Of a stretch of 64,000 nucleotides of DNA, positions 11,090 through 22,600 are shown piece by piece. The DNA is from Hirsutella rhossiliensis (taxonomy: Eukaryota > Ascomycota > Sordariomycetes > Hypocreales > Ophiocordycipitaceae), in contig NW_025408675.1 of the NCBI RefSeq assembly GCF_020360975.1, positions 2,728,001 to 2,792,000 on the forward strand, written 5' to 3'. The translations under genes were made by a program, and so were the position numbers. Under the pieces are notes generated by a model, which did no database searches, was not told where the DNA came from, and saw only the letters and a program-made list of their open reading frames with translations. Numbering within the stretch: the first letter of the stretch is position 1; every line of letters starts with the position of its first letter.

Positions 11090-13782
11090 CTACTCGACGT
11101 CTGCCGCGTGTCCCTCCTCATAGTCCTTTAGCACAGGCTCAAACCCGCGGCTCCCGCTCAGTTCCTCGATCCTGGTGCCGGAACCCCCTTGCAGCTTCGG
11201 GACTGCCATTTGGCTGTCGCAATCTTCCTCAGCCTCCTCCTCGATCGTCTCCCACGTCTCCCGCTGGCGCTTGCCGGCGGCATTGGGTTCCCTTGTCTGC
11301 TCCAGCGTCCGCGTGCGTCCGCGAGAGGCGCGCTCGGGCCCCGACTCGCTGTCGTCCGTGTCGTATTCGTACCCGAGTGCGCGAAGACGTTCTCGAGGGG
11401 AGTTTAAGCCCTTGTGGTTGCAGGGCGCTCTTGGTGCCCAAGGCTCCGTGCCTTTGTCGTCCGACGCAGGACCAATTGCTGCGCTCTCAAGCAGAGAGCA
11501 CATGAGGCACGGCGATGTCGCGGCAGTATCAAACAAGCCTGGAAGGTTATTTCCGAGGTCGATGTAGCCTCCTCGCTTGAGCAGCATGGACTCATCGTCC
11601 TGCCGGTGTTGGGGCCGGCGCCGCGCGGCGAAAGAGTTGACGTAGGAGTAGTTGGCGTCGGTGTCGTTGCCATATCCCGTCATCTCGGCAGCCATGCCAT
11701 CTTGCTCTCCTTCAGGGTGGTCCTCGTCGAACCCGGCTGCGGCCTCGGGCTGGGTGGCGACAGTTGTATTGGTGTCCATGTTCTCGAGCGCCGTCAGATA
11801 CGGCGAGCTTACCGGCCTACTCTGACTGCCAATGCTGCTGGGGGATTCCTTCAGTTCTGGGAGGTTGGCAGGGCTGGCCAGCGGCGGTAGGTCGATCGAC
11901 GTATTGGCGGTGTGGATGCTCCGCGGACGGACGGCGAGGGTGCTGGAATGATCAGACAACTCCGTCGTGGGTGTGATTGACGAAAAGGACCAGTGCTTGA
12001 GGGACGATTTCCTGTCCGGCACGTAGCCGGCAATGTCCATGGTCAGGGCCTGGACAGAAGTGCCGCTTTTGCAGGATCCGTCTCGCGAGAGACTGGCCGC
12101 CGCGCCCCTGGAGCGGAGAGCATCTCTGTGGGCGTGGCTCCAGGGACTCTGCCATGGGGCATGCGTCCCTGGGCTGGCGAGAGTCGGCATGGGCCAGCCT
12201 TGATCGCGGCGGCTTGGAATCACTGCGGCCGAGCTGTTAGCCAAGGTGTTCCCGGTCATGTGGGAGGCGGGTGGGCAAAACGAACATGGTGCTGGCGCCC
12301 AGTCATTCATGTCCTCTTCACTTGAGCTGTCGGGCCACCGCGACGGGATTTGGCTGGCGCGCTCGTCGGCCCGTCCCGTGTCGAAGAAAATGTCGTGGAC
12401 CGGGATTTTGGGTTCCATGGGCTTGTCGAGGCTGCGCACCGCTTGCCGGGGCGCCGGGCGTGGAGTGTGCGCTCGGGTCCTCGCGTCCTCGCCATGGGAT
12501 CGGGAACGATGATTCTTGCGCGCTTTGTGGGCGCGAGTCACGGGCGGCGGCGGCTGGGTTTCTCTCGGGCGGTACCGTGGCACGTGCGGCGGCGAAGCAG
12601 GTCGGCTTCGAGGCCTGGACCGCTCGGCGGCTTGAGGGCCATCGGACTCCCGATGCTTTTCCCGGGCTTGGCCGGCCGGCTTGCGATTCTGGCTTGCTTT
12701 CGAGCTGTGGGGGGTTGGCGTTCTCTCAAGGGACGGGCCACGCCGTGCCCTCCTCTTTAGCGAGCCGCCAGTCCCTGCCCTGACCCGTCTGCCTCGCGCA
12801 GGGACAGGATAGCCCGCGATGGAGTTTGGGCGAGGAAGAAGAGGCGTCGGGTCTAGGTTCTTGGTCCTCGAGGCCCGCGGCTGCCGTTCCTCGGCCTCGG
12901 GCCCGTCCGGGGTCGCCGCAGGCACGGAGCTGTACTGCCGGTGTCGTCGGCTGCTGGCTGCATGGTCTTGGGGCTGTGCAAGGGCGGAGAGGGCCACGAC
13001 TGAGAGGGGTCTGTGGCGGGATGCAGACGCAAGGTCATCCCTGGGGCGGAAGACCGAGGGAGGGCCTGCCAAGGACGCATAGTAGGTCTGGACGGCGGGA
13101 ATGGTCAGGTCGGCAGCGTTATGGCCCAGGTTCCTGTCGGCGACATCTTCGCCGTAGTCCCTTGTGCCGACGGCGAGGACGCGCGACTTGAAGTCGTAGG
13201 GCCTGATGACGCTCTGCGCCTCGAGGAGATCGATATGGCGGCTGGTCCGGGGGTAGGCGTAGCCGGCGGGCACGCTGGCAATGCTATACGCGGCCGACGA
13301 TCGTTTCCAGGATGCGAGAAGCTGGGCGTCGGCCTCGGTAGGCTGGCCTCTGGTGGCATGGGCGGTCTTGGAGACGGGCGGTGAGCGGAAGCTCCGGACG
13401 CCGTGCCGGGGTTTTGGATCGGACGACGGCGGCGGCTGCTGTTGACGGGGGTGTGCGTCGTCGTTGCGGATGCCTAGGAAGAAGGGCTTGGCGGGAGACG
13501 CGATCCGAGACTGGCTAGCCTTTCTCGTCGACGCATGCTTCGGATTCTCGGAGGAATGCGATGGGCCTGACGTCTTGGGACGGGCGCCTGCCATGATGAA
13601 GAGATGGTTAACCATCGGCAGCGGAAGACGCAATGCCGGAGGCACTGCCATGGGCATGTCAAACTTGGGGGTTTTGCAGGCCTACCTTGGATGGGTGGGG
13701 GCTCGGCGGCGGTGGCGGGAGGAGGTTTCGCGGCAGCTCGGTCGAGGGCGCGTCTCCTGGTCAAGAAGCTGAAAAAGCCCAT
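11090..13782 (-). CDS. Large Pro/Ser/Arg-rich disordered protein of unknown function
   Basis: Exon 1 (13782-13686) joins exon 2 (13587-11090) through a 98-nt intron (GTAGGC donor, GTTAAC branch, GGCAG acceptor), reading PPPIQGARPKTSG; about 864 residues. The first exon supplies MGFFSFLTRRRALDRAA, a short hydrophobic-basic start that could be a membrane-proximal or acylation signal but is not diagnostic. I recognise no catalytic or folded domain. The chain is rich in Ser, Pro, Arg and Gly with charged clusters, typical of an intrinsically disordered scaffold or regulator. Coding is supported by a single uninterrupted 2.5-kb frame, normal codon use and a clean intron. Two segments (FFLGIRNDD near residue 65, and YIDLGNNLPGLFDTAATSPC in the C-terminal third) look more ordered and may be the conserved parts. 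Confidence 0.75.
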
Positions 13783-16530
13783 GGCGGGATAGCCGGGCGG
13801 CCCATGGCACGGGGGGGGATGGGACGCGAATGAAGGATCATGAATGAGGCTGTTTGGAGAGGCGAGGCATGGTCAGTGGTGGCGTTGCAGGTGTTTCAGG
13901 GCTGAGGATGGCGGGGGTGGGGGAGAAGAAGTCGAAAGACGAGAGGGCAAGGGGGCAAGGGGGGAGGGCGGGTAGAAGTAGAGGGACGTCCGGGCGTGTG
14001 GGTGGTGAGTGTACCGGGGGTAGGAGAGTTGGAGGGAGGGCTCGAGAGGGTTGGGATAGCCTCAGCTCGCGGATAGGCGGCGTACCTGATGGGGTGCGTG
14101 CTTGCTGGTCGGTACCGATAGGGGAGGGGGAGGATGATTCTAGGTATATATATATTACTGTATACTGCTGTATATACGGCAAAAGGCGGTGGTGTAGGTA
14201 GATTGATGGTGGTGATGGTGGTGGTGGGTACGGGTATAGCATGACTTGCATACGGTATGTATGTAGTACGGAGTATGTAAGTATGTGTGCCCTTGGTTGA
14301 GGAAGCTGCTAGGACACATGCGAGCGTGCAGCACCGGCCGCACAGAGTTTGGCTTGCAAGAACGAGCTGCTCCGAGTTAGTGTGGGTGAGAGGAGGCGTG
14401 AGAGGCGTGAGAGGCGTGAGAGGCGTGAGAGGCGTGAGAGGCGTGAGAGGCGTGAGAGGCGTGAGAGGCGTGAGAAGCATGAGAGGCGTGAGAGGCATGA
14501 GAGTGGCTGCAGCCGGAATGGCGTGCGGGTGCTGCAGACCGGGCGGTTTTTCTTTTCATGCGGGCCATTTCAGGTACCGGGTTCCTTGCAGGGGACCGGC
14601 GGCTTCCAGCAGACGCGGTGCTTCGTATTTGGTTGCGAGCAGAGGGCCGAGAGGGCGGCTGCATGACGAAGACGGGGGGCTTCGACCAATGTGCTGGCTG
14701 CATGTGCCTACTGTACTCACTCGCTTGCACGCAAGGGATACTTGCGGCCCGGAGACGGATGGACGAGGCCGGTATATGGACGCAAGTGGTATTACTATTG
14801 ACCGGGTCCGTGTTTTAGCTGGACATGGATGAGGCCGGCTGGGCTGGGCTGGACTGGGCTGTAACTATCTATTACAGTACAACACGGACGGTGCGGTATT
14901 GACTGTATCTTACTAACGTAGAGGGGGTCCCGTCCTGTAAGCAGCAACATACCTGAGCTAAGCCCGTACCTGACTACCTACCTACCTACCTATGCCGTCT
15001 CTTTCGAGGCTGCAAGCAGGATACCTACTACCTTATAGGAGGTAAGTAGGTATGTACAGACGACGCGCGCGAATTATAGCGCCGGTATCCGCCCACGCCT
15101 TGACCGCTTTGCGCATAGTGGGGCTTGGTGCCTGCCTACCCTAGGTAGGTACTATGCTATGGGTGGAAGCCAATGCAAACGAAAAGATAATACGTACCGA
15201 GTACGGAGTACCCGCCCGCGTGTATCTTTTTTGTCTCGAGAGCCAGTTCCTCCCTTGAGCCTCCGTCTCCGTGTCTCGAACAAGCGGATACCCAAGGACC
15301 GGGGGTGCATGCAGGGCCTTTGCCGAGCGCTACCGTCCCGTCTGTGCGGTGCAGGCCGAGAGTCGTGATTCTTCAGACGCGTGTGTGACATCCATGTCTC
15401 TCGTCAACGGCGAGAGGTGGCTGTTGTGAATATTGGCCCAATATTCGGCAGCCACACACGCAATCCATGACCTGCCGGCGTGTCAATGTGCAGTTTTTGC
15501 TCCTCCGATCAACCATACGGCCACGGTGGGAAAAGGGGGCACCTTTACCGTGGCAAACCCTCGTGGTTCATCATGTCTCGAAACATGGCCGGTGGACCGC
15601 CGCCAACGGGCTTCAACTCTCGGTGCCAGGCCCAGCGGTTGATCAAGGCCGGTTCCTTGCCATGTCCCTTTGCTTTTTCCCGCCGCTGCACCTCGTCCCC
15701 CTCTGTTTCACCTTGCTTCTTCCTCTTTCGTTCTTGTCTTCCGTCTTCCACAAGTTCCCTTCCCCGGTGAGCGAGTGAGGAACCGAGTCCATCTACAGTC
15801 CGGTACAGGCTTGTTCTTTCGAGCATCATCATCTACCGTGAAAACTTTGGCACTCCCCATTTCCTGGAGCGTGGATCGGCGAGCGGCCGTCTCTTGGGGG
15901 CGTGGCCGATTAATGAGGGTGGAAGCACCACGCACGTCTTGGGGCCTTGTTTCAACCCGTCCGTCTTCTTTCTTCTCGTCCGATGCCGTGTGTGGATGGA
16001 GACGGGAAGGAGAAAGGGTTCCACTTTATAATGAAAGCTTGTATAAGTAATAAGGTGTAACTTAAAGGCGGTTGATGTGTTTGCGGGCCGTTGCTACCTC
16101 GCCGTTGGAGGCGTCATTTATAACAACGCCCATGGTTGCTTTTCCATCTTTGCCACGTGGGAAATGCGGAGGCGCATCACCCGAGAATGAGCAAGAGGCT
16201 GATTGACGGAAGAAGAAATGCCAAGAGGGGGGAGAAAGAAGCAGAAAAGTACTGTAACAATAAGCGCGCAGCCTGATGGTCAGCACGATTAAGCTGCATG
16301 CTTCCTTGTAGGCCTGTAATTACAGTACAGTAATAAGGCCGGTACTTGACCACACACGGATGACATCACTCCGTTTAGCGCCTCGCACAGGTACCTCCTT
16401 AGCAGCTTTCAACAACCTCGCCCGCACTCATTCTCCTCGACGACGTCCGCGCAGCTTCAACTCTCTCCTTTCCCCATCACTCCATCTCTTCCTGCATCTT
16501 GGAGCCGGCGCCATCGGCTCCACCCCCGCA
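13783..16530. other. Long intergenic region (2.7 kb)
   Basis: No ORF here has a domain, intron signals or steady coding composition. It holds a 9-bp minisatellite (14395-14502), TATATA and CACCAC-like runs (14140-14230), dense TAC/GTA motifs including two copies of GTACGGAGTA (14266, 15201), TACAGTA words and CCTACC/GGTAGG inverted repeats around 14975-15055 and 15135-15152. The last 200 bp are the carboxypeptidase promoter. Confidence 0.6.
14395..14502. repeat. Minisatellite, about 12 copies of a 9-bp unit
   Basis: Unit GTGAGAGGC repeated head to tail; copies near 14475-14500 vary (AAGCAT, GGCAT). The multiple-of-three unit creates artefactual Arg/Glu-rich and Ser/His-rich ORFs on both strands, which I do not regard as genes. 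Confidence 0.95.
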
Positions 16531-18550
16531 ATGCTCGCCATCGCCGGCCTCGCCCTCGCCGCCACCGTCGCAGCCGCTCAGCAGTTCCCCTTTCCGCCCG
16601 AGCCCGAGGGCCTGACGATTCTCCGCTCCAAGCATCACGAAAACGTCACCATCTCCTTCAAAGAGGTCCGCTCCTCTCGCCGACACTCCGTCTCTTACTT
16701 ATCCCCTCGCCCCGCCATGGCCTACTGACACCCCGCCAGCCCGGCATCTGCGAAACCACGCCCGGCGTCCGCTCCTTTGCCGGCCATGTCCATCTGCCCC
16801 CGGGCCTCGTCGATGGCGGCCCCCAAGACTATCCCATCAACACGTGAGTCTCGCTGCGTCAACTCCTTCGCCCGCTCGCCTCTCACCCCCCGCCCAAAGC
16901 TTCTTCTGGTTCTTCGAGGCCCGCAAGGACCCCGCCAATGCGCCCCTCGCCATCTGGCTCAACGGCGGGCCCGGCAGCTCCTCTCTCTTCGGCCTGCTCC
17001 AGGAAAACGGTCCGTGCTTCGTTCGCGACGACTCCAAGACGACGGACCTGAATCCCTGGAGCTGGAACAACGAGGTCAACATGCTCTACATCGACGAGCC
17101 CAACCAGGTCGGCCTCTCCTACGACGTGCCCACAAACGTCACCATCCGAATCGACAACGACGACGTGGTCATCACCCCCACCGACTTCTCCCAAGAATGG
17201 CCCCGGCTCAACCTCACCACCCGCGCCGGCACCCTCGCCAGCCAGGAGCCCTCCCACACGGCGAACACGACGGCCCAGGCCGCCCACGCCCTCTGGCACT
17301 TTGCCCAGACCTTCTTCTTCGAGTTCCCCCACTATAAGCCCCATGACGACCGCATCAGTCTGTTTGCAGAGAGCTATGGCGGCCACTACGGCCCGCGCTT
17401 CATGCGCTTCTTCCAGCAGCAAAACGACAGGATCGCAAATGGCTCCCTTGGCGACGCCACCGCCCACTACCTGCATCTCGACACCCTCGGCATCATCAAC
17501 GGCTTCCTCGATGCCGTCATCCAAGAGGAGGCCTACATAAGCTTCCCTTTTAATAATGTGAGTCCGGTTGCGGCTCCCAAGATTCCCATTCTCGTGACCC
17601 CCCATACTAAACTCTCCCTGCAGACGTACGGAACCCAGGTGTACAACCAGTCCGTCTACGAGGAGCTCATGCACAACTTTACGCGACCCGGCGGCTGCAA
17701 GGAGCAGCTGCTCAAGTGCCAGGACAGGCTTGTGGGCTCCAGCCTGCATACTTCAAAGCCCCTTGACGTCTGTGACATTGACGGCTCGTGCGATCAGCCG
17801 GCCGTCCGGCTCTACATGCAGCAAAACAGCGGATGGTTCGACATCGCCCATCCCAAGCAGGATCCATTCCCTCCGCCACATCTCAACGGCTTCATGGCCG
17901 AGCGAGACGTGCTCGCCTCGCTCGGATCGCCCGTCAACTTCACCGCCAACTCACCCGTCGTGGCCAACGGCTTCGGCTTCACGCGCGACGAGGTCCACGG
18001 CGGCTTTCTCGACGCCGTCGCCCATCTCCTCGACGCGGGCGTCAAGGTGCACATGATGTACGGGGACCGCGACTACGCATGCAACTGGGTCGGTGGCGAG
18101 CGCGCCTCTCTCGCCGTTCCCTACTCGCGCGCCCCCGACTTTGCCCGGGCCGGCTACTCGCCCCTGCTGACGGCCGAGGGCGCCATCGGCGGCATGACGC
18201 GCCAGCTCGGCAATTACAGCTTCACCCGCGTCTTCCAAGCCGGCCACGAGGTGCCCGCCTACCAGCCGGCCGCGGCCTACGCCGTCTTCATGCGCGCAAT
18301 CTTCAACCGCGACGTGTCCACCGGCCTCGTTGCCGTCCGCGACGACCTGGCCACCGTCGGCCCGCTCGACACCTGGCACATCAAAAACGAGCCGCCCAGC
18401 GATCCTCCCGCCCCGAGATGCTACATCCTCGCCCCCGAGACGTGCACGCCCGACGTATGGGACAGGGTACGCGCGGGCAAGGTACAAGTCAAGGACTACT
18501 TTGTCGTCGGGGATGAGGCGGGGGACGACGAGTTTGTCGGTGAGCTGTAA
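16531..18550 (+). CDS. Secreted serine carboxypeptidase, peptidase family S10
   Basis: Four exons, 16531-16665, 16740-16843, 16900-17557 and 17624-18550, join in frame (the third intron has a GTGAGT donor; removing it gives [13 protein letters not shown]) for about 607 residues. The N-terminus [17 protein letters not shown] is a signal peptide, so it is probably secreted or vacuolar. Family S10 marks are the substrate-binding [10 protein letters not shown], the nucleophile in ESYGGHYGP (about residue 237), the acid in [12 protein letters not shown] (about 447) and the His in [12 protein letters not shown] (about 506). The order Ser, Asp, His is correct and nothing is missing. Several N-x-S/T sites fit a glycoprotein. 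By family it removes C-terminal residues from peptides at acidic pH. It is closest in style to carboxypeptidase S1-like fungal enzymes. Confidence 0.95.
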
Positions 18551-20436
18551 GCTCGGTCCTGGGCCAGGCGCGACACGATCAACGGGCCTATATGCGAAGG
18601 AGCGCATACACTTTGGAAATGGTATGAATTTGGGCTGTAGATGATCTCTCGTGGGCTTGGCTCTCATGCTTGTCAGAGTTCAAAAGGATATGAACGGGAT
18701 ACGTGGTGCTTACCAGCGACGCTGTGCTATACTTTGGAAACAAACATTATGAAGACACGAACATCCAAGAGACGACCCCGCAAGGTCCAAGGGGGACGGG
18801 ACATTGATAAGAGGGTAGGCAATTCTCACGATACGACTGGTGATGCGGTGCAAAGATACGGGGCTCTCCGTCTCGCTTTATGCCCGCGGCACGATGCTCA
18901 GGCCTCTCTGTCCAGCGCTGCCAGGGCGATGGAGGGCTAGGACTCAGTACGGTCTGCACCAGGTGGACGCAGCGCATGAGCGACGGGCGTGTCGACGTTG
19001 ATGAGAAGCTTGAGAGCCGTGACGAGACTTGGGTGGGGGAATCAGTTAGCATCCGGCGTCGTCAAGGGGCCTTGTACTTGGGGAATACGCATAGCACTCA
19101 CCCGTCCTTTCTTGTTCCTCAAGGTTGCGCATGCTGGGGTTGCTCCGGGCCTGTATTCGCCGCCCCCTGGGCGCAAGGCAGGGACGGGAGGGGAGACGAC
19201 CACCATGCTGCTGTGCCATGCCATCCACGCGTCTGTTCCTCGCCTCTCCCCCTCTCCTGGCTGTCTGTGTCGCCGCCGGTGTCACTTGTCCGCAGCTACG
19301 CTGGACATACAGCGTCAGCGGAGGCCAAGTCGCTCGGTCCAGATCCTTGTCCCATGCCCGCCTTGACCAGCGGCGAGTCGCGGCCGCGCGACAGCCCCAT
19401 GAGGAGCGCGGGGGATAGCTGCCGGCTTTGGCTCGAGGGCTGTTTGCAGCTACATGACGGAGATTATCGGCGCATGGGATCAGGATACGACGTCAGGCGC
19501 ATGGGCAAGAGGCGGCGGATCCACGGCTCCGCGCCCTGTTGGTTCGGGGAGGTGAGCTGCCGCGACGGGTTGTGGGCTACGGGATGGTCGTGGCGGGCGT
19601 TCGGGGCGGTGGACGACTCGCGAGGGCCATGGGCGGTGATCCCTCCCTTGGTCGCTGACAATGATTCATGCCCCCGTGAGGGCTGCGTCGAGGGGAGGGT
19701 TCGTGGCGGAGGACGAGGTGCTGCTGCTTATTACGCGCGGGTTACGGATATAGACATGCGAGTCGTCGTCGCCTCGGCTTCCGGACGTCTTCGGGCAGCC
19801 CCGAGGAAAAGGCGGAAGTCGGGGCGGCGGGCAGGAACAAATGCTTCGTCCATGGGGTCACATGCGGCCATAGCCACTACCGGAATGAAAGGCCACGGCG
19901 GGAAGAGCGCGGCGAGAAGAGACTCCTGCAGCAGGGACAACGCTGCTTCTCCCGCAAACAAGGTCTCAGATGGGCAGAGTCGGTCCGTCCGAGAGTTTCA
20001 GAGACCGGGCTTGATGGCCCGCTTGGCATTTGGACACGACGAGCACGCACTTGAGCAATCAAGCATCGTAAAGGCTTGGGTGCGCAACGCGCATGTGAAT
20101 TGATGGAGCCAACTATCAAACAAGCAGACAAGCCGGCCTTCACACAAGCTGCGTCCGAGATCAAGCGGTAGTTTTGCGAGCCAGTATCGCGGCGGGCGAG
20201 CGCAGGGGCCCGCATCGCAACTACTTGCGCGGTTAGCCGGAGCTGCTTGGCCGATAACCCGGAGAGAAACGAGAGAAGGACACCGAAGGATCGCCGCTAT
20301 CAGGAAAAAAGCGTTGGAATCACGGAGCATCTCATTCCCGTCTTGAAACATATTTGGACATGTGTTCTCATCAGGGCAGTCGGGGGAGACGAGGCAACGG
20401 GGCAGCGACGGAAGCGGCGTACCTTGGGATGGCGCA
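18551..20436. other. Intergenic region (1.9 kb)
   Basis: A 407-codon open frame on the plus strand (18880-20103) is present, but its protein is rich in Trp, Cys, Arg and Gly, lacks any motif and has no partner exons. I treat it as chance openness in GC-rich DNA. Nothing else is supported. Confidence 0.5.
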
Positions 20437-20559
20437 TCAAGCCTCGGACTTGGAGGCACTGTCGGAGAGGCCCGCCACCTTGGACGGGTCGAAGATGTTG
20501 GAGGGCGCGGCGACGGCGAGCGAGGCCAGGGCGGCGGCGAGCATGGCGGAGGCCTTCAT
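20437..20559 (-). CDS. Candidate 40-residue secreted peptide
   Basis: An ATG at 20559 opens a 41-codon frame ending in TGA at 20437. The first 17 residues, MKASAMLAAALASLAVA, are an excellent signal peptide (Lys, hydrophobic Ala/Leu core, A-x-A cleavage). A mature part of about 22 residues follows, with APSNIFDPSKVAGL then Ser/Lys/Glu, and no cysteines. A TATATT-like motif lies about 145 bp upstream (20705-20710 on the plus strand). No homology can be asserted. A splice donor-like AGGTACGC lies just after the stop, so a longer spliced form is possible only if the stop were skipped, which I do not see. It could be a small secreted protein, a pheromone-like peptide or a chance frame. Confidence 0.4.
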   Translation of the reverse strand: MKASAMLAAALASLAVAAPSNIFDPSKVAGLSDSASKSEA

Positions 20560-21325
20560 CGTGAGTCGTCGGCGGGGAGAGCGTGTCCGTTCTTCAAGGA
20601 GGCTGGCAGGGCGCAGGTGAGGCAGTCAACGGCGATGGCAGCGATCGAGGGCGGTCATGGAGGGAGGCAGACAAAGGCACAAGACGGGGGGGGGAGGCGC
20701 GGCTCTATATTTCTCGGTCGTCGTGCGCGGCGGCATGGTGAAACGAGAGGATGCTGCCGATCAATGCGAACCACAACCAACCTGAGGCGCCTGGTGTTTC
20801 ATGGGCAGCTGCTCGTGGCCGACGGACCGTGGAACTGGGCGGCCGGCATGACGTTTCCTGCCGACCGGGGGTGGGATGAAGACGCGGGCGCTTGCGCCAT
20901 CATCTCAGCACGGCCGGCTGTTGGGCATTATTGTTGGCCGGCGAAGACGAGACGGGTCCGAGGTTTCGGCATCGTGGGCAGAAAAGGCGGGGACAGAGAC
21001 AGGACGTGGTGGAGAAGGGGAGTCACGTGGGAGGAGGATCGATCATCTGGCGCCGACGCTTCCGCCAGGCGTTGCGCCACGGCGTCAGCCACCCAGGCTG
21101 CCAGGGTGAGAGAAGAGAGGCGCAGCATGTCGACGTCCACACCGTGTGCAAGGGTCTCGACGACGCTGGGCGAATCCACATGAGCCCCTCTGCTGCCATC
21201 CCTCCGGCTCTCATCATCAGCACCACTCTCGATCGAAAACACTCATCAACACAACTCCTGAGGCAGCACTTTCGAAAAGAGCCCTGCCCTCTCCCTACAA
21301 CATCACGACGACATCCAACAACAAC
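20560..21325. other. Divergent promoter, candidate peptide and PPT1
   Basis: 766 bp between the candidate secreted peptide (minus) and the thioesterase (plus). It carries a short G-run near 20690 and mixed sequence. No ORF is credited. Confidence 0.4.
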
Positions 21326-22360
21326 ATGACGCGTCGGCCACCCGCCCCGGCATCCCTCCGCCTCGGCCTCCTCCTCGCCACCTCCCTGCTCACCCGCTCC
21401 TCGCTCGCCGTCGTCCCCCCCCACCCAGCCACCCTCCGCGTGCATGACCAGCCGCCCGCCGCCGCCTCCGACGACACCCCGCTCCCGCTCGTCATCTGGC
21501 ACGGCCTGGGCGACAGCTTCGCCGGCGACGGCGTCCGCGAGGTGGCCGCCCTCGCCGACGCCGTCCACCCGGGCACCTACGTCCACACCGTCGCCCTCGG
21601 CAAGGACCCGGCCGCGGACCGCTACGCCACCTGGTACGGCAACCTGACGGACCAGGTCCAGGCCGTGTGCGACGCCCTCGCCGCCCACCCCATCCTCTCC
21701 ACCGCCCCGGCCGTCGACGCCCTCGGCTTCTCCCAGGGCGGCCAGTTCCTGCGCGCCTACGTCGAGCGCTGCAACGCGCCCCCCGTCCGCAGCCTCGTCA
21801 CCTTTGGCAGCCAGCACAACGGCATCGTCGAGTTCCGCGCCTGCGGCCCCGCCGACTGGCTCTGCCGCGGCGCCATGCTGCTCCTGCGCTACAGCACCTG
21901 GAGCTCCTTTGTCCAGGGCCGCCTCGTCCCCGCCCAGTACTTCCGCGACCCGGCCGACCTGCAGCCGTACCTCGACAACTCCAACTTCCTCGCCGACATC
22001 AACAACGAGCGCGGGCCCGCCCGCCGCAACGACACGTACCGCCGCAACCTCGCCCGTCTCGCAAACTTTGTCCTGTACATGTTCGACGCCGACACCACCG
22101 TCGTCCCGCGCCAGACGTCATGGTTCGCAGAGGTCAACGGCTCCGACGTGGTGCCCCTGCGTGAGCGCCAGCTCTACCGCGATGACTGGCTCGGCCTGCG
22201 CCAGCTCGACGACAAGGGCCGTCTGTTCTTCCGCTCCCTGCCGGGCGACCACATGGACATTCCGCTCCAGGTGCTCAACGACACCATGGTCGAATTCTTT
22301 GGGCCCTCGAAGCGCTCCTTTGCCAAGAGCGGCGCCGAGTTTGAGCCCGACGAGCTGTAA
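21326..22360 (+). CDS. PPT1: Palmitoyl-protein thioesterase 1
   Basis: Single exon, about 344 residues. The start at 21326 is chosen because it begins the signal sequence (LRLGLLLATSLLTRSSLA); the frame upstream is open but without coding character. Diagnostic features are LVIWHGLGDSF at the start of the alpha/beta hydrolase fold, the nucleophile in GFSQGGQFLRAYVERC (about residue 136), the acid in FDADTTVVPRQT (about 254) and the His in LPGDHMDI (about 309). The stretches VTFGSQHNGI and AQYFRDP are further PPT1 signatures. By family it removes palmitate from cysteine residues of proteins in the lysosome or vacuole. Unlike the S. pombe gene, it is not fused to a dolichyl-pyrophosphatase domain. 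It converges on the L1-fold gene with 240 bp between stops. Confidence 0.95.
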   Translation: MTRRPPAPASLRLGLLLATSLLTRSSLAVVPPHPATLRVHDQPPAAASDDTPLPLVIWHGLGDSFAGDGVREVAALADAVHPGTYVHTVALGKDPAADRYATWYGNLTDQVQAVCDALAAHPILSTAPAVDALGFSQGGQFLRAYVERCNAPPVRSLVTFGSQHNGIVEFRACGPADWLCRGAMLLLRYSTWSSFVQGRLVPAQYFRDPADLQPYLDNSNFLADINNERGPARRNDTYRRNLARLANFVLYMFDADTTVVPRQTSWFAEVNGSDVVPLRERQLYRDDWLGLRQLDDKGRLFFRSLPGDHMDIPLQVLNDTMVEFFGPSKRSFAKSGAEFEPDEL

Positions 22361-22600
22361 TGTGAGAAACTGAGAACAGGGTGCATTTCCTGCGAGATTA
22401 CCCGAGGCACGGATTTGGTGTCCATTGCATTTACTTTGATCATTTTTACTCTTCCTCTTCCCCTCCCGTCCGTCGTCCCTCTCAACGCCGCAACGCCGGT
22501 CCGCGCAAGCCATCCATATGCGAGCAAAGTCCCAATGTACTGTCCCCATGTACCAAGTAGTAAGATACGATAGGAAAGAAAAGAAAGAAAGATAGCCGGG

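Noticed and set aside
14395..14502. CRISPR-like array
   Set aside because: Contiguous 9-bp units without spacers in a eukaryotic genome; a minisatellite.
14349..14666. Arg/Glu-repeat and Ser/His-repeat ORFs
   Set aside because: Products of the 9-bp minisatellite read on either strand.
18880..20103. 407-codon plus-strand ORF in the spacer after the carboxypeptidase
   Set aside because: Trp/Cys/Arg-rich composition, no motif, no partner exon; openness by chance in GC-rich DNA.
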